Positions 56,943 to 64,000 of a stretch of 64,000 nt of DNA are shown piece by piece (position 1 is the first letter of the stretch; each line of letters starts with the position of its first letter). The DNA comes from Fibrobacter sp. (GTDB lineage Bacteria > Fibrobacterota > Fibrobacteria > Fibrobacterales > Fibrobacteraceae): contig JAKSIH010000002.1 of NCBI GenBank assembly GCA_024398935.1, positions 1 through 64,000 of the forward strand, given 5' to 3'. Both the position numbers and the translations under genes were made by a program. Below the pieces are notes generated by a model. It had not been told where the DNA came from and did no database searches. It was given only the letters and a program-made list of their open reading frames with translations.

Positions 56943-57116
56943 CAAAATAGTGGTTAGTGAACAGTGGTCAGTGGTCAGTGGTTAGTGGTTAGGGGTTAGG
57001 GGTTAGGGATATTGGGAAGACTTCGTATGGAAAAATGAGGATGAACCATCCCGAAATCAAAAGCGCATGCATCTAGACGCCCTAGACCCTAGCCTCTAGA
57101 CCCTAGACCCTAAATT
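56943..57116. repeat. Heptamer-period repeat region with diverged core
   Basis: Units GTGGTCA, GTGGTTA and GGGGTTA repeat in 7-nt steps (56950-57005), then a core (57010-57080) distantly similar to the 36254-36328 element, then CCCTAGA/CCCTAGC-type heptamers (57080-57113) ending at the stop codon of the helicase gene. The TTAGGG runs look telomere-like by chance only. Confidence 0.78.
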
Positions 57117-59648
57117 CTACTTCACAATTTGCAGGGCGGCATACTTCAGGATGATGGTTCGGGTCACATTATCCCCGAAGACAACATCCACGCGGGCGTT
57201 ATCCCCCGTGCCATAGCACTTCAGAATAGTGCCGACGCCATATTTAGTATGACGGACCTTGACCCCATTCTGGAACGGATTCTCGCTAAATTCGTCAAAA
57301 ACCACACGAGGTCCGGAATTCTTCGCCGGATTGGGAACAGACACGGGATTCTTGAAGACTATACGCCGATCATTCTTCCTGATAGAGGCGGGCACGGAAG
57401 CAGGACGGTTAAATCCGTTATTGAAGCCTCCACTGGAGCTACCGGAATTGAAACTCCGGCCACCGGTAAACCCGCTGGACCGAGAAAAACTTCCACCGCC
57501 GGGAGCCACGGGTCTTCTTGCAAACTGGGGCGGCAAGTTGGGGCGGGAAGGTCTCGAGAATGCACCTGGACCGCCGAAATCCTGGTTGAAGTCGTCAAAG
57601 TCTTCCCTACTGCCGCCATAGCTGTTTTCCACTTCGATAACGGAAGGATCCAGTTCCTTAATAAAGCGGGACAAGGCGAAGGGACGGATATTTCCCTGGA
57701 AGAATCGGCGTTCCGCATGATACAGGTACAAAATCTTTTCCGCACGGGTACAACCTACATAGAACAAACGGCGTTCTTCCTCCATCTGTTCGTTCCGTTC
57801 CTGGGAAGAGGTCAGCATGCCGCCACGGACCAGAGGGAAAATTTCCTCGTCGCAACCGGCGATATGGACCGTATTGAATTCCAGTCCCTTTGCCATGTGA
57901 ATGGTCATGAGGGTCACAAGCCCCTTGGAAGTATCCACTTTCTTATCGCCATCGGTCAGGAGGGAGATATCCTGAAGGAATGCTTCCAGGGTGGCACCGG
58001 GATGGTCTTCGTCAAATTCGCGGATGGCGTTCACCATTTCGTCCAGGTTGCCGATGCGTTCATCGGCGGTAACCTCATCTTCCTTGCGGAGAAATTCCTT
58101 ATAGCCAATGTCATTAATGATTCGCTCCGTAAGAATCGGCAGCGGGGTTTCGCCAGCGGCAATCAGCGCCTTCCAGGACAGGACCAGGTCCGTAAAGCCG
58201 CGAAGTTTCGGGGCAGTGCGCCCAAGGCCGTTCGCCTCCGCCAGAAGATTTTCCCAGAAGGTTCCTTCACCATTCCGTTCCTTTTCCAGAATGTTTTCAA
58301 CGGTAGTCTTGCCGATGGCGCGAGGCGGGGTGTTAATGACACGGAGATAGGCCGCATCATCCCGTTCGTTGGCGAGAAGACGCAGGTACGCCAGAACATC
58401 CTTAATTTCCTTGCGGTCCCAGAACCTTGTTCCGCCAAAGATGACACAGGGGATTCGCTTATCGTTCAAGGCTTTTTCCAGAGCCCGGGACTGTGCATTC
58501 GTTCTATAGAAAACGGCTGTTTTAGAATAAAAGTCAGGACCAGCCTTTGCAATCGTATTGGCAATGGCGGTGGCCTCACCACGATCATCCATAAAGTTGC
58601 GGACATGGATAGGTTCACCAGCTTCTTCCTTGGAAAACACCACCTTTTCCATGCCCTCCGGGCGAACATTGTGGGCAATGACAGAGCCTGCCCCCTGCAC
58701 GATGTTGGAAGTGGAACGGTAATTCCGTTCTAGCTTAACAACGGTCACCGGAGCAAAGTCATTGTGGAAGTTGCGGATAATCTTGATGTTGGCTCCACGC
58801 CAGCCATAAATGCTCTGGTCATCATCCCCCACCACAGTCACGTTCTTCTGGTCGTTAATGAGAAGTTTCAGAAGTTCGTACTGGACATCGTTGGTATCCT
58901 GGTATTCGTCCACCACCACATACTTGAATCGCTGGGCCAGCTGGTCCGCCAGATGGGGCAGCTTCTGCAGCATGTAGACCGTATTGAACAGCAGGTCATC
59001 GAAGTCCATCGCATTGGACTCCTTTAGCTTCTTCTGGTACTCCTCGTAGAAATGAGCGCGCTGGACTTCATCGGGGTAATCTGCCCGTTCCCTAGCCACT
59101 TCCGGCGTCTGCAGTTGGGCTATCCCGCCCTTGTACAAAACCGTATTCTTGTAGCGGGAGATCGCTCCGTGAACCTTCTTTACGTCAGACGCCTCAAAGT
59201 TATCCCCAAGGTCCGCCTTCATGATTTCCTTCAGGGTACGCTTCTGGTCATCGTCGTCATAGATGGAAAAATTTCCGTCAAACCACTTGCCACCGGGCCC
59301 CGCCATGGCAGCAACTACGGATTCCTTGGATAGGCAAAGCTTCAGAAGCTTGAGGCAAACAGAGTGAAACGTTCCCATCCAGCTGAAATTCATCTTGCAG
59401 TCCAGCAACCTCTGGATACGTTCCTTCATTTCCCGGGCAGCCTTGTTGGTAAATGTCACCGCAAGAACCCGGTCGGACTCCACATTGTGGCAGGAGACAA
59501 TGTGAGCGATCTTGTAAGTGATGGCACGGGTCTTTCCCGAACCTGCACCGGCAAGAATCAGCATAGGACCGTCAATTTTCTTGGCGGCAGCCGCCTGTTC
59601 CCCGTTCAGCTCCCGATCCAAAACGTCACAATCCACAATGTTCGACAT
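57117..59648 (-). CDS. pcrA: UvrD/PcrA-family DNA helicase
   Basis: Superfamily 1 motifs are all present: LNGEQAAA (Q motif), LILAGAGSGKTRAIT (I), AVTFTNKAAREMKERI (Ia), VVVDEYQDTNDVQYELL (II), VVGDDDQSIYGWRGANIKII (III), LERNYRSTSNI (IV), VTLMTIHMAKGLEFNTVHIA (V) and RRLFYVGCTRAE (VI). These helicases act in repair and clear proteins from DNA. The C terminus keeps the PcrA-type Tudor-like domain (VRHTKYGVGTILKCYGTG). Before it lies a roughly 85-residue low-complexity Gly/Ser/Arg/Phe/Asn region (about 685-770), unusual in length. GAGGAG precedes the ATG. Confidence 0.95.
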   Translation of the reverse strand: MSNIVDCDVLDRELNGEQAAAAKKIDGPMLILAGAGSGKTRAITYKIAHIVSCHNVESDRVLAVTFTNKAAREMKERIQRLLDCKMNFSWMGTFHSVCLKLLKLCLSKESVVAAMAGPGGKWFDGNFSIYDDDDQKRTLKEIMKADLGDNFEASDVKKVHGAISRYKNTVLYKGGIAQLQTPEVARERADYPDEVQRAHFYEEYQKKLKESNAMDFDDLLFNTVYMLQKLPHLADQLAQRFKYVVVDEYQDTNDVQYELLKLLINDQKNVTVVGDDDQSIYGWRGANIKIIRNFHNDFAPVTVVKLERNYRSTSNIVQGAGSVIAHNVRPEGMEKVVFSKEEAGEPIHVRNFMDDRGEATAIANTIAKAGPDFYSKTAVFYRTNAQSRALEKALNDKRIPCVIFGGTRFWDRKEIKDVLAYLRLLANERDDAAYLRVINTPPRAIGKTTVENILEKERNGEGTFWENLLAEANGLGRTAPKLRGFTDLVLSWKALIAAGETPLPILTERIINDIGYKEFLRKEDEVTADERIGNLDEMVNAIREFDEDHPGATLEAFLQDISLLTDGDKKVDTSKGLVTLMTIHMAKGLEFNTVHIAGCDEEIFPLVRGGMLTSSQERNEQMEEERRLFYVGCTRAEKILYLYHAERRFFQGNIRPFALSRFIKELDPSVIEVENSYGGSREDFDDFNQDFGGPGAFSRPSRPNLPPQFARRPVAPGGGSFSRSSGFTGGRSFNSGSSSGGFNNGFNRPASVPASIRKNDRRIVFKNPVSVPNPAKNSGPRVVFDEFSENPFQNGVKVRHTKYGVGTILKCYGTGDNARVDVVFGDNVTRTIILKYAALQIVK

Positions 59649-59850
59649 TAAAAATGCTCCTCATCTTTTTCGAAGGCACAAAATAGAAAAGTACCCCGCT
59701 CTTTTTTTGATTTTTTGAAAAAGAATTCCCAGAAATGCATCATCCGTCTTATTTCCGCGGCAAAGGACCAGACAAATTAATTTTTTCTATGCTTTTTCAT
59801 TTTGCAAAGGGGTTCAACAAAAACATATTCTTCCCGCTGTTATTTTTTTG

Positions 59851-59856
59851 TATAAT
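59851..59856 (+). promoter_or_regulatory. Putative -10 element TATAAT
   Basis: TATAAT is followed by TTGG, so the segment also reads TAATTTGG. No clear -35 hexamer. It lies about 30 nt upstream of the ATG at 59887. Confidence 0.4.
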
Positions 59857-59886
59857 TTGGCAAGACTTTCAAGGAAGATGTCGATT

Positions 59887-61206
59887 ATGAAAAAACTCAT
59901 TCTTACCTCGGCCTTCGCTGCAGCCACGCTGCTCTGTTCCTGCACCGACGAAAAGCCCAAAGACCCGGATTCCACCGCAGTAACAAAGACTGCAGAGGCA
60001 CCCAAACCCGAAGTGGTTGAAATAGCGGCAACGGACACCTCGCCCGCTCTCTGGAGTATTGACGGCGTAAAATGGCTCAAGGAAGAAAGGGAAGAATTCT
60101 TCACCTGGTCCCAGGCAAATTTTTCAGCCTGCCCGGATGACTACCGCCTTCCCACTATGGAAGAATTCAAGCAGCTTGCGGCAATACTCCCCGAATTGTC
60201 ACAAAAGCTTTCCGGTCTTTCCCAGACCTTGACGCTAGAAGACATGTCCACCAGGGACACCGTCATAAACCAAGGTGAAGAAGGCTACTGGTGGACAACC
60301 AACATATCTCCCATGGGATCAGATTCCGCCCGTCCCCAGGTTGTTGCGGCAAAACTGACAAGGAACAGTCAAGCCATTCAATTTGTCGACATGCCTTTTG
60401 ACATTTCCATGAAAGTCCGCTGCATCCAGGACTCGAGCAACACTCCCGTTTTCGTTAACCCAACCCCCGTCACGACCGATGGAGTAAAAGGCTATATTTC
60501 GGAAGTATCCCTGGAGCCCTACTATGAAAATTCCTTTGAGAACATGGGATGCGCAGACTGTTGTTGCGAAGAGGGTAACGGTGGACGTCTGACTGTATCC
60601 GTCAACACGGAAAACGGAGAAAGGAAAGATTTTGAAGTCATGGAACTGAGCGGAGAATTCTGCGGGACGGTGGCAAAGGAAGTCAAGGGTGTTGCAACCC
60701 CCATCGTTGACCGCAAGAACAACTGCAAACTTGCCGAAATGGAAAACTTTTCCTTCCTGCAGCTATTCCAGCCAGGCGTAAAAGTCAAGCAGACGACCTG
60801 CCAGAGCCGGATTTTCATCAAGTCCGAAGTCGGGGACGGTTATGAAACCGCCAGCTGCGGAGACTCCATCGCACTAAGCTTTGCGGCAACTGTCAAGGAA
60901 ATCGCCCTGATACAATCAGAAAATCCCGATGACGAAAAAGTCTGCAGCTACACGCTAAAGATGCTGGACAGCGGCAAGGATGTACATACAATAGCCCCCT
61001 GTAGCAATGCCAATGCAAACACCGACTATAATGTTGAAGCAACCATTATCCTGGAGCCTATCGCGGGCAACAACATAAACCCCATCCTGGAATCACCTTA
61101 CCCCTGCTGTTACGGCGAGGTAAGAAGCTTCCAGCTCATCAACATCAGCTTCACGGAATACGAAGGGAAGATAGAGAAAAAGGCCATCGCGGTAGCAGCC
61201 CGCTAG
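59887..61206 (+). CDS. FISUMP-like lipoprotein with cysteine-rich C-terminal domain
   Basis: The start at 59887 opens a lipoprotein signal (MKKLILTSAFAAATLLCSCT). Residues about 55-185 resemble the FISUMP (Fibrobacter succinogenes major paralogous) domain: WSIDGVKWLKEE, CPDDYRLPTMEEFKQLAAIL, GYWWTTN and MKVRCIQD. The remaining 250 residues are different, with cysteine clusters GCADCCCEEG and YPCCYGE and several beta-rich stretches. GGAAG lies about 10 nt upstream. I recognise no family for the C-terminal part. The gene is divergent from the helicase gene and ends at a clear terminator. Confidence 0.8.
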   Translation: MKKLILTSAFAAATLLCSCTDEKPKDPDSTAVTKTAEAPKPEVVEIAATDTSPALWSIDGVKWLKEEREEFFTWSQANFSACPDDYRLPTMEEFKQLAAILPELSQKLSGLSQTLTLEDMSTRDTVINQGEEGYWWTTNISPMGSDSARPQVVAAKLTRNSQAIQFVDMPFDISMKVRCIQDSSNTPVFVNPTPVTTDGVKGYISEVSLEPYYENSFENMGCADCCCEEGNGGRLTVSVNTENGERKDFEVMELSGEFCGTVAKEVKGVATPIVDRKNNCKLAEMENFSFLQLFQPGVKVKQTTCQSRIFIKSEVGDGYETASCGDSIALSFAATVKEIALIQSENPDDEKVCSYTLKMLDSGKDVHTIAPCSNANANTDYNVEATIILEPIAGNNINPILESPYPCCYGEVRSFQLINISFTEYEGKIEKKAIAVAAR

Positions 61207-61242
61207 TAAACCATAATGCAAATTGGCACAATTTTTGCATTC

Positions 61243-61272
61243 AATCGGTCGGATAATCCCGGCCGATTTTTT
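61243..61272 (+). terminator. Rho-independent terminator
   Basis: A 10-bp stem with one G-T pair (61243-61252 with 61259-61268) is followed by a T-rich run, 36 nt after the lipoprotein stop. Confidence 0.88.
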
Positions 61273-61311
61273 GATTTTTCTAAATTAATTTCGAAAAACT
61301 TAAATATGGTC

Positions 61312-61345
61312 TAACCACTAAACACTAACCACCAACCACTGGTAT
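61312..61345. repeat. Short heptamer-period array before the aconitase gene
   Basis: CTAACCA, CTAAACA, CTAACCA, CCAACCA, CTGGT runs up to a few bases before the ATG at 61349. It is the complement of the GTGGTTA-type units at 56950. Confidence 0.7.
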
Positions 61346-61348
61346 CCT

Positions 61349-63622
61349 ATGCTTTTTAATTTCGACATGATTCAGGCTACTTACGCCCGTATTCCTGGTC
61401 GCGTGGCAGAAGCTCGCAAGCAGCTTGGCCGCCCCCTCACCCTGGCCGAAAAGATTCTGTACAGCCACTTGATCGCTGGCACCGAATCCAAGACCTACGT
61501 TCGTGGCACTGACTTTGCCGAATTTAACCCGGACCGCGTTGCCATGCAGGACGCTACCGCCCAGATGGCCCTCCTCCAGTTTACAACTGCTGGAAAATCC
61601 AAGGTCGCTGTTCCAAGTTCTGTACATTGCGACCACTTGATTATCGCCAAGGAAGGTGTTGAAGTTGACCTTCCCAAGGCAAAGACCGACAGCAAGGAAG
61701 TTTACGACTTCCTCCAGTCCGTTTCTGCAAAGTACGGCATTGACTGCTGGCTCCCGGGCGCAGGCATTATTCACCAGGTGGTTCTCGAAAACTACGCCTT
61801 CCCCGGTGGCATGATGATCGGTACCGACTCCCACACTGTGAACGCAGGTGGTCTCGGTATGTTGGCTATCGGCGTTGGCGGTGCTGACGCTGTGGACGCC
61901 ATGGTTGGCCTCCCCTGGGAACTCAAGTACCCGAAGTTGATCGGTGTAAAGCTCACCGGCAAGCTCCAAGGCTTCGCAACTGCTAAGGACATTATCCTGA
62001 AGCTGGCTGGCATCCTGACTGTTAAGGGTGGCACCAACGCTATTATCGAATACTTCGGCGAAGGCGCTCGCAGCCTCTCCGCCACCGGCAAGGCAACCAT
62101 CGCCAACATGGGTGCAGAAGTGGGCGCAACCTGCTCTACCTTCAGCTACGATGATTCCATGAGCCGCTACCTGAAGGTTACCGGCCGCGCAGACGTTGCT
62201 GCCGCTGCCGACAAGATCGCAGAACACCTGAAGGCAGACCCGGAAGTTGAAGCTGAACCGGAAAAATACTTTGACCGCGTCGTGGAAATCGACCTTTCCA
62301 CTCTCGTTCCCCATTACAATGGCCCCTTCAGCCCGGACCGTGCCTACGCCGTTACCGACATGGCTGAATCCATCAAGGCTACTGAAGCCAAGCCGGAATC
62401 TACCCCGGTGGTTTCCGCAGCTCTCATCGGTTCCTGCACCAACTCCAGCTACGAAGATTTGTTCATGGCTGCTAGCATGATCAAGCAGGCTCTGGCCAAG
62501 GGTCTTACCCCCAAGTGCCCGCTCATCATCAACCCGGGTTCCGAACAGGTCCGCTACACTGCAGAACGCGATGGCCTCATCGACCTGTTCAAGCAGTTCG
62601 GCGCAACCATCATGACCAACGCCTGCGGTCCTTGCATTGGCCGTTGGGACCGTGCCGGTGCCGAGAAGAAGGAACTGAACACCATCGTTCACTCCTTCAA
62701 CCGTAACTTTGCAAAGCGCGCCGATGGCAACCCCAACACTCACGCATTCGTGGCTTCTCCGCTGATGGCTGTGATCGCCGCCCTTTCTGGCGACATCCGC
62801 TTCAACCCCATGACCGACACCCTCGTGAACATGGAAGGCAAGGCTGTTAAGCTGGATCCTCCTGAACAGTGCGAACTGCCGCCGAAGGGCTTCGAAGTGA
62901 AGGACGCCGGCTACCAGGCTCCTGCAGAAGACGGTTCCTCCATCACCGTTTCCATCAACCCCGAAAGCAAGCGCCTCCAGGTTCTGGCTCCCTTCGCAGC
63001 ATGGGACGGCAAGGACATCATGGGCGCCCCGATCCTCATCAAGGCCAAGGGCAAGTGCACCACCGACCACATCTCCATGGCTGGTCCGTGGCTCAACTAC
63101 CGCGGTCACTTGGAAAACATTTCCAACAACATGCTCATCGGTGCTGTAAACGCATTCAACGGCGAAACCAACAAGGTTCTCTGCCAGTGCGGCGAATACA
63201 AGGAAGTTCCGGAACTGGCCAAGGTCTACAAGGCCAAGGGTGTAGGCTCCATCGTGATCGGTGACGAAAACTACGGTGAAGGCTCCAGCCGCGAACACGC
63301 CGCTATGGAACCCCGCTTCCTGGGCGTCAAGGCCGTGATCGTGAAGAGCTTCGCCCGCATTCACGAAACCAACCTGAAGAAGCAGGGCATGCTGGCCCTC
63401 ACCTTCGCAAATCCTGCCGACTACGACAAGATTCAGGAACAGGACGTGTTCGACATTCTCGGCCTCACCGAGTTTGCACCGGGCAAGCCCCTGACTCTCG
63501 CTATCCACCACAAGGATGGCTCTGAAGAAAAGATCCAGCTGAACCACACCTACAACGAACAGCAATGGGCATGGTTCAAGGCCGGCTCCGCCCTGAATCT
63601 GATTAAGCAGATGAACAAGTAG
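61349..63622 (+). CDS. acn: Aconitate hydratase, mitochondrial-type
   Basis: The 757-residue enzyme interconverts citrate and isocitrate through a [4Fe-4S] cluster. The three cluster cysteines are in [12 protein letters not shown] and [10 protein letters not shown]. Other landmarks are [58 protein letters not shown] and [18 protein letters not shown] with its substrate-binding Ser and Arg. The layout is that of the mitochondrial-type AcnA branch. A heptamer array replaces the usual leader and no Shine-Dalgarno sequence is visible, although the codon use looks like a highly expressed gene. A strong terminator follows. Confidence 0.96.
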   Translation: MLFNFDMIQATYARIPGRVAEARKQLGRPLTLAEKILYSHLIAGTESKTYVRGTDFAEFNPDRVAMQDATAQMALLQFTTAGKSKVAVPSSVHCDHLIIAKEGVEVDLPKAKTDSKEVYDFLQSVSAKYGIDCWLPGAGIIHQVVLENYAFPGGMMIGTDSHTVNAGGLGMLAIGVGGADAVDAMVGLPWELKYPKLIGVKLTGKLQGFATAKDIILKLAGILTVKGGTNAIIEYFGEGARSLSATGKATIANMGAEVGATCSTFSYDDSMSRYLKVTGRADVAAAADKIAEHLKADPEVEAEPEKYFDRVVEIDLSTLVPHYNGPFSPDRAYAVTDMAESIKATEAKPESTPVVSAALIGSCTNSSYEDLFMAASMIKQALAKGLTPKCPLIINPGSEQVRYTAERDGLIDLFKQFGATIMTNACGPCIGRWDRAGAEKKELNTIVHSFNRNFAKRADGNPNTHAFVASPLMAVIAALSGDIRFNPMTDTLVNMEGKAVKLDPPEQCELPPKGFEVKDAGYQAPAEDGSSITVSINPESKRLQVLAPFAAWDGKDIMGAPILIKAKGKCTTDHISMAGPWLNYRGHLENISNNMLIGAVNAFNGETNKVLCQCGEYKEVPELAKVYKAKGVGSIVIGDENYGEGSSREHAAMEPRFLGVKAVIVKSFARIHETNLKKQGMLALTFANPADYDKIQEQDVFDILGLTEFAPGKPLTLAIHHKDGSEEKIQLNHTYNEQQWAWFKAGSALNLIKQMNK

Positions 63623-63666
63623 AAACATTCTGGTCCGTCAGGACGAGCCGCTTGTTGAACACATTG

Positions 63667-63696
63667 GACCGCAGGTTGCAGCCTGCGGTCTTTTTT
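63667..63696 (+). terminator. Terminator of the aconitase gene
   Basis: A perfect 9-bp stem (63667-63675 with 63682-63690), then six T. Confidence 0.93.
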
Positions 63697-63758
63697 ATAG
63701 TGATTTAACGCAAATTGTAAGAAAATTCACAAACGCCCCACGTTTTTCCCATTTGCAC

Positions 63759-63789
63759 TTGACTTTTTTCTTACAATATCGTATTTTTG
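63759..63789 (+). promoter_or_regulatory. Promoter of the right-edge lipoprotein gene
   Basis: TTGACT (63759-63764), a 17-nt spacer and TATTTTTG (63782-63789). The -10 part matches TAnnTTTG and the -35 part is close to the sigma-70 hexamer. The leader is about 50 nt and contains AAGGAG. Confidence 0.65.
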
Positions 63790-63843
63790 AACAAAACAAG
63801 GCGTTCTTCTCGCCTAACGATTCTTAAAACAAGGAGAAAAAAA

Positions 63844-64000
63844 ATGAAGAAGATTATGGCAGTTATTGCTTTTGCTATGGCAGCTCTTTTCATGGTCGGT
63901 TGCGGTGGCACCCAGACCCCTCAGGAAAAGTCCATTAGCGCACTGCTCAAGATGCAGAACGTCAAGAAGAACTACTGGAACAACAGCGTTGCTGCCGGTA
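63844..64000 (+). CDS. Lipoprotein, truncated by the window edge
   Basis: AAGGAG lies 8 nt before the ATG. The first 52 residues are a lipoprotein signal (MKKIMAVIAFAMAALFMVGC, lipobox MVGC) followed by GGTQTPQEKSISALLKMQNV and the start of the mature domain. The reading frame is open to the window end. Too little is present for a function. The strong promoter and Shine-Dalgarno sequence suggest good expression. Confidence 0.8.
   Translation, partial: MKKIMAVIAFAMAALFMVGCGGTQTPQEKSISALLKMQNVKKNYWNNSVAAG

Noticed and set aside
56950-57005. TTAGGG-rich runs considered as telomere or origin signals
   Set aside because: They are variable heptamers of a family found at many gene borders; no DnaA-box cluster or hairpin end is present.
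61325-63628. A 767-codon open frame on the minus strand across the aconitase gene
   Set aside because: Aconitase on the plus strand has all catalytic residues; the antisense frame stays open because of the codon bias of a highly expressed gene and matches nothing.
1-64000. tRNA, rRNA, prophage or plasmid-type replication genes
   Set aside because: I looked for cloverleaf, rRNA, integrase, capsid and replication-initiator signatures and saw none; by-eye tRNA detection is limited.

Overview
The window looks like chromosomal DNA from a Fibrobacter-type bacterium (phylum Fibrobacterota, FCB group). Evidence: lipoproteins with serine-rich linkers and a family-specific Cys-bracketed module, two CotH-kinase proteins, a FISUMP-like lipoprotein, many lipoboxes of the LVAC/LLAC type, Gram-negative envelope genes (KDO activation, Omp85-like barrel, LpoB-like lipoprotein), and -10 elements matching TAnnTTTG, the Bacteroidetes-type consensus. 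This assignment is inference from gene content; no rRNA, tRNA, CRISPR array, prophage or transposase was seen.

Layout. 1-1122: a YoeB-type toxin/RelB-DinJ-type antitoxin pair, then a gene-free stretch. 1123-10594: tetrapyrrole genes (hemB, a CbiX-SirC fusion, a CobA-HemD fusion, hemC, hemA) interrupted by two ankyrin lipoproteins and a CotH-kinase protein, with a second CotH protein upstream of hemA. 11947-25206: a beta-barrel candidate, then a family block with three lipoproteins carrying eight 'CGDLWCG' modules, two of them paired with a paralogous membrane-anchored protein; between them lie a fused AhbA-AhbB siroheme decarboxylase and AhbC. 25365-36023: an LpoB-like lipoprotein, a small basic protein, MnmG, an FKBP_N/TlpA lipoprotein, a small lipoprotein, a MoxR-DUF58-transglutaminase operon and an EamA transporter. 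36370-48256: SMC, a lipoprotein/outer-membrane protein pair, a radical SAM protein, pyrophosphatase, an Omp85-like protein, a small membrane protein and HrpB. 48351-59648, almost all on the minus strand: a beta-propeller protein, PfkB kinase, rhomboid protease, CoaD, RsmD, PilN/PilM, ComEA-like protein, KdsB, GatC and a UvrD/PcrA helicase. 59887-64000: a FISUMP-like lipoprotein, aconitase and a truncated lipoprotein.

How it works together. HemA, HemB, HemC, CobA-HemD, CbiX-SirC, AhbAB and AhbC form almost the whole route from glutamyl-tRNA to siroheme and on to iron-coproporphyrin III, the siroheme-dependent heme pathway expected of an anaerobe. Only HemL and AhbD are not seen here. Several of these enzymes carry in-frame inserts made of dispersed or tandem repeat DNA.

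Three further patterns stand out. Many intergenic spaces are built from heptanucleotide-period repeats, often as opposed arms around a small hairpin. At least eight genes have a TAnnTTT(G) element 6-7 nt before the start codon, consistent with leaderless mRNAs. The CGDLWCG lipoprotein plus membrane-partner cassettes are the best candidate here for an undescribed surface system.
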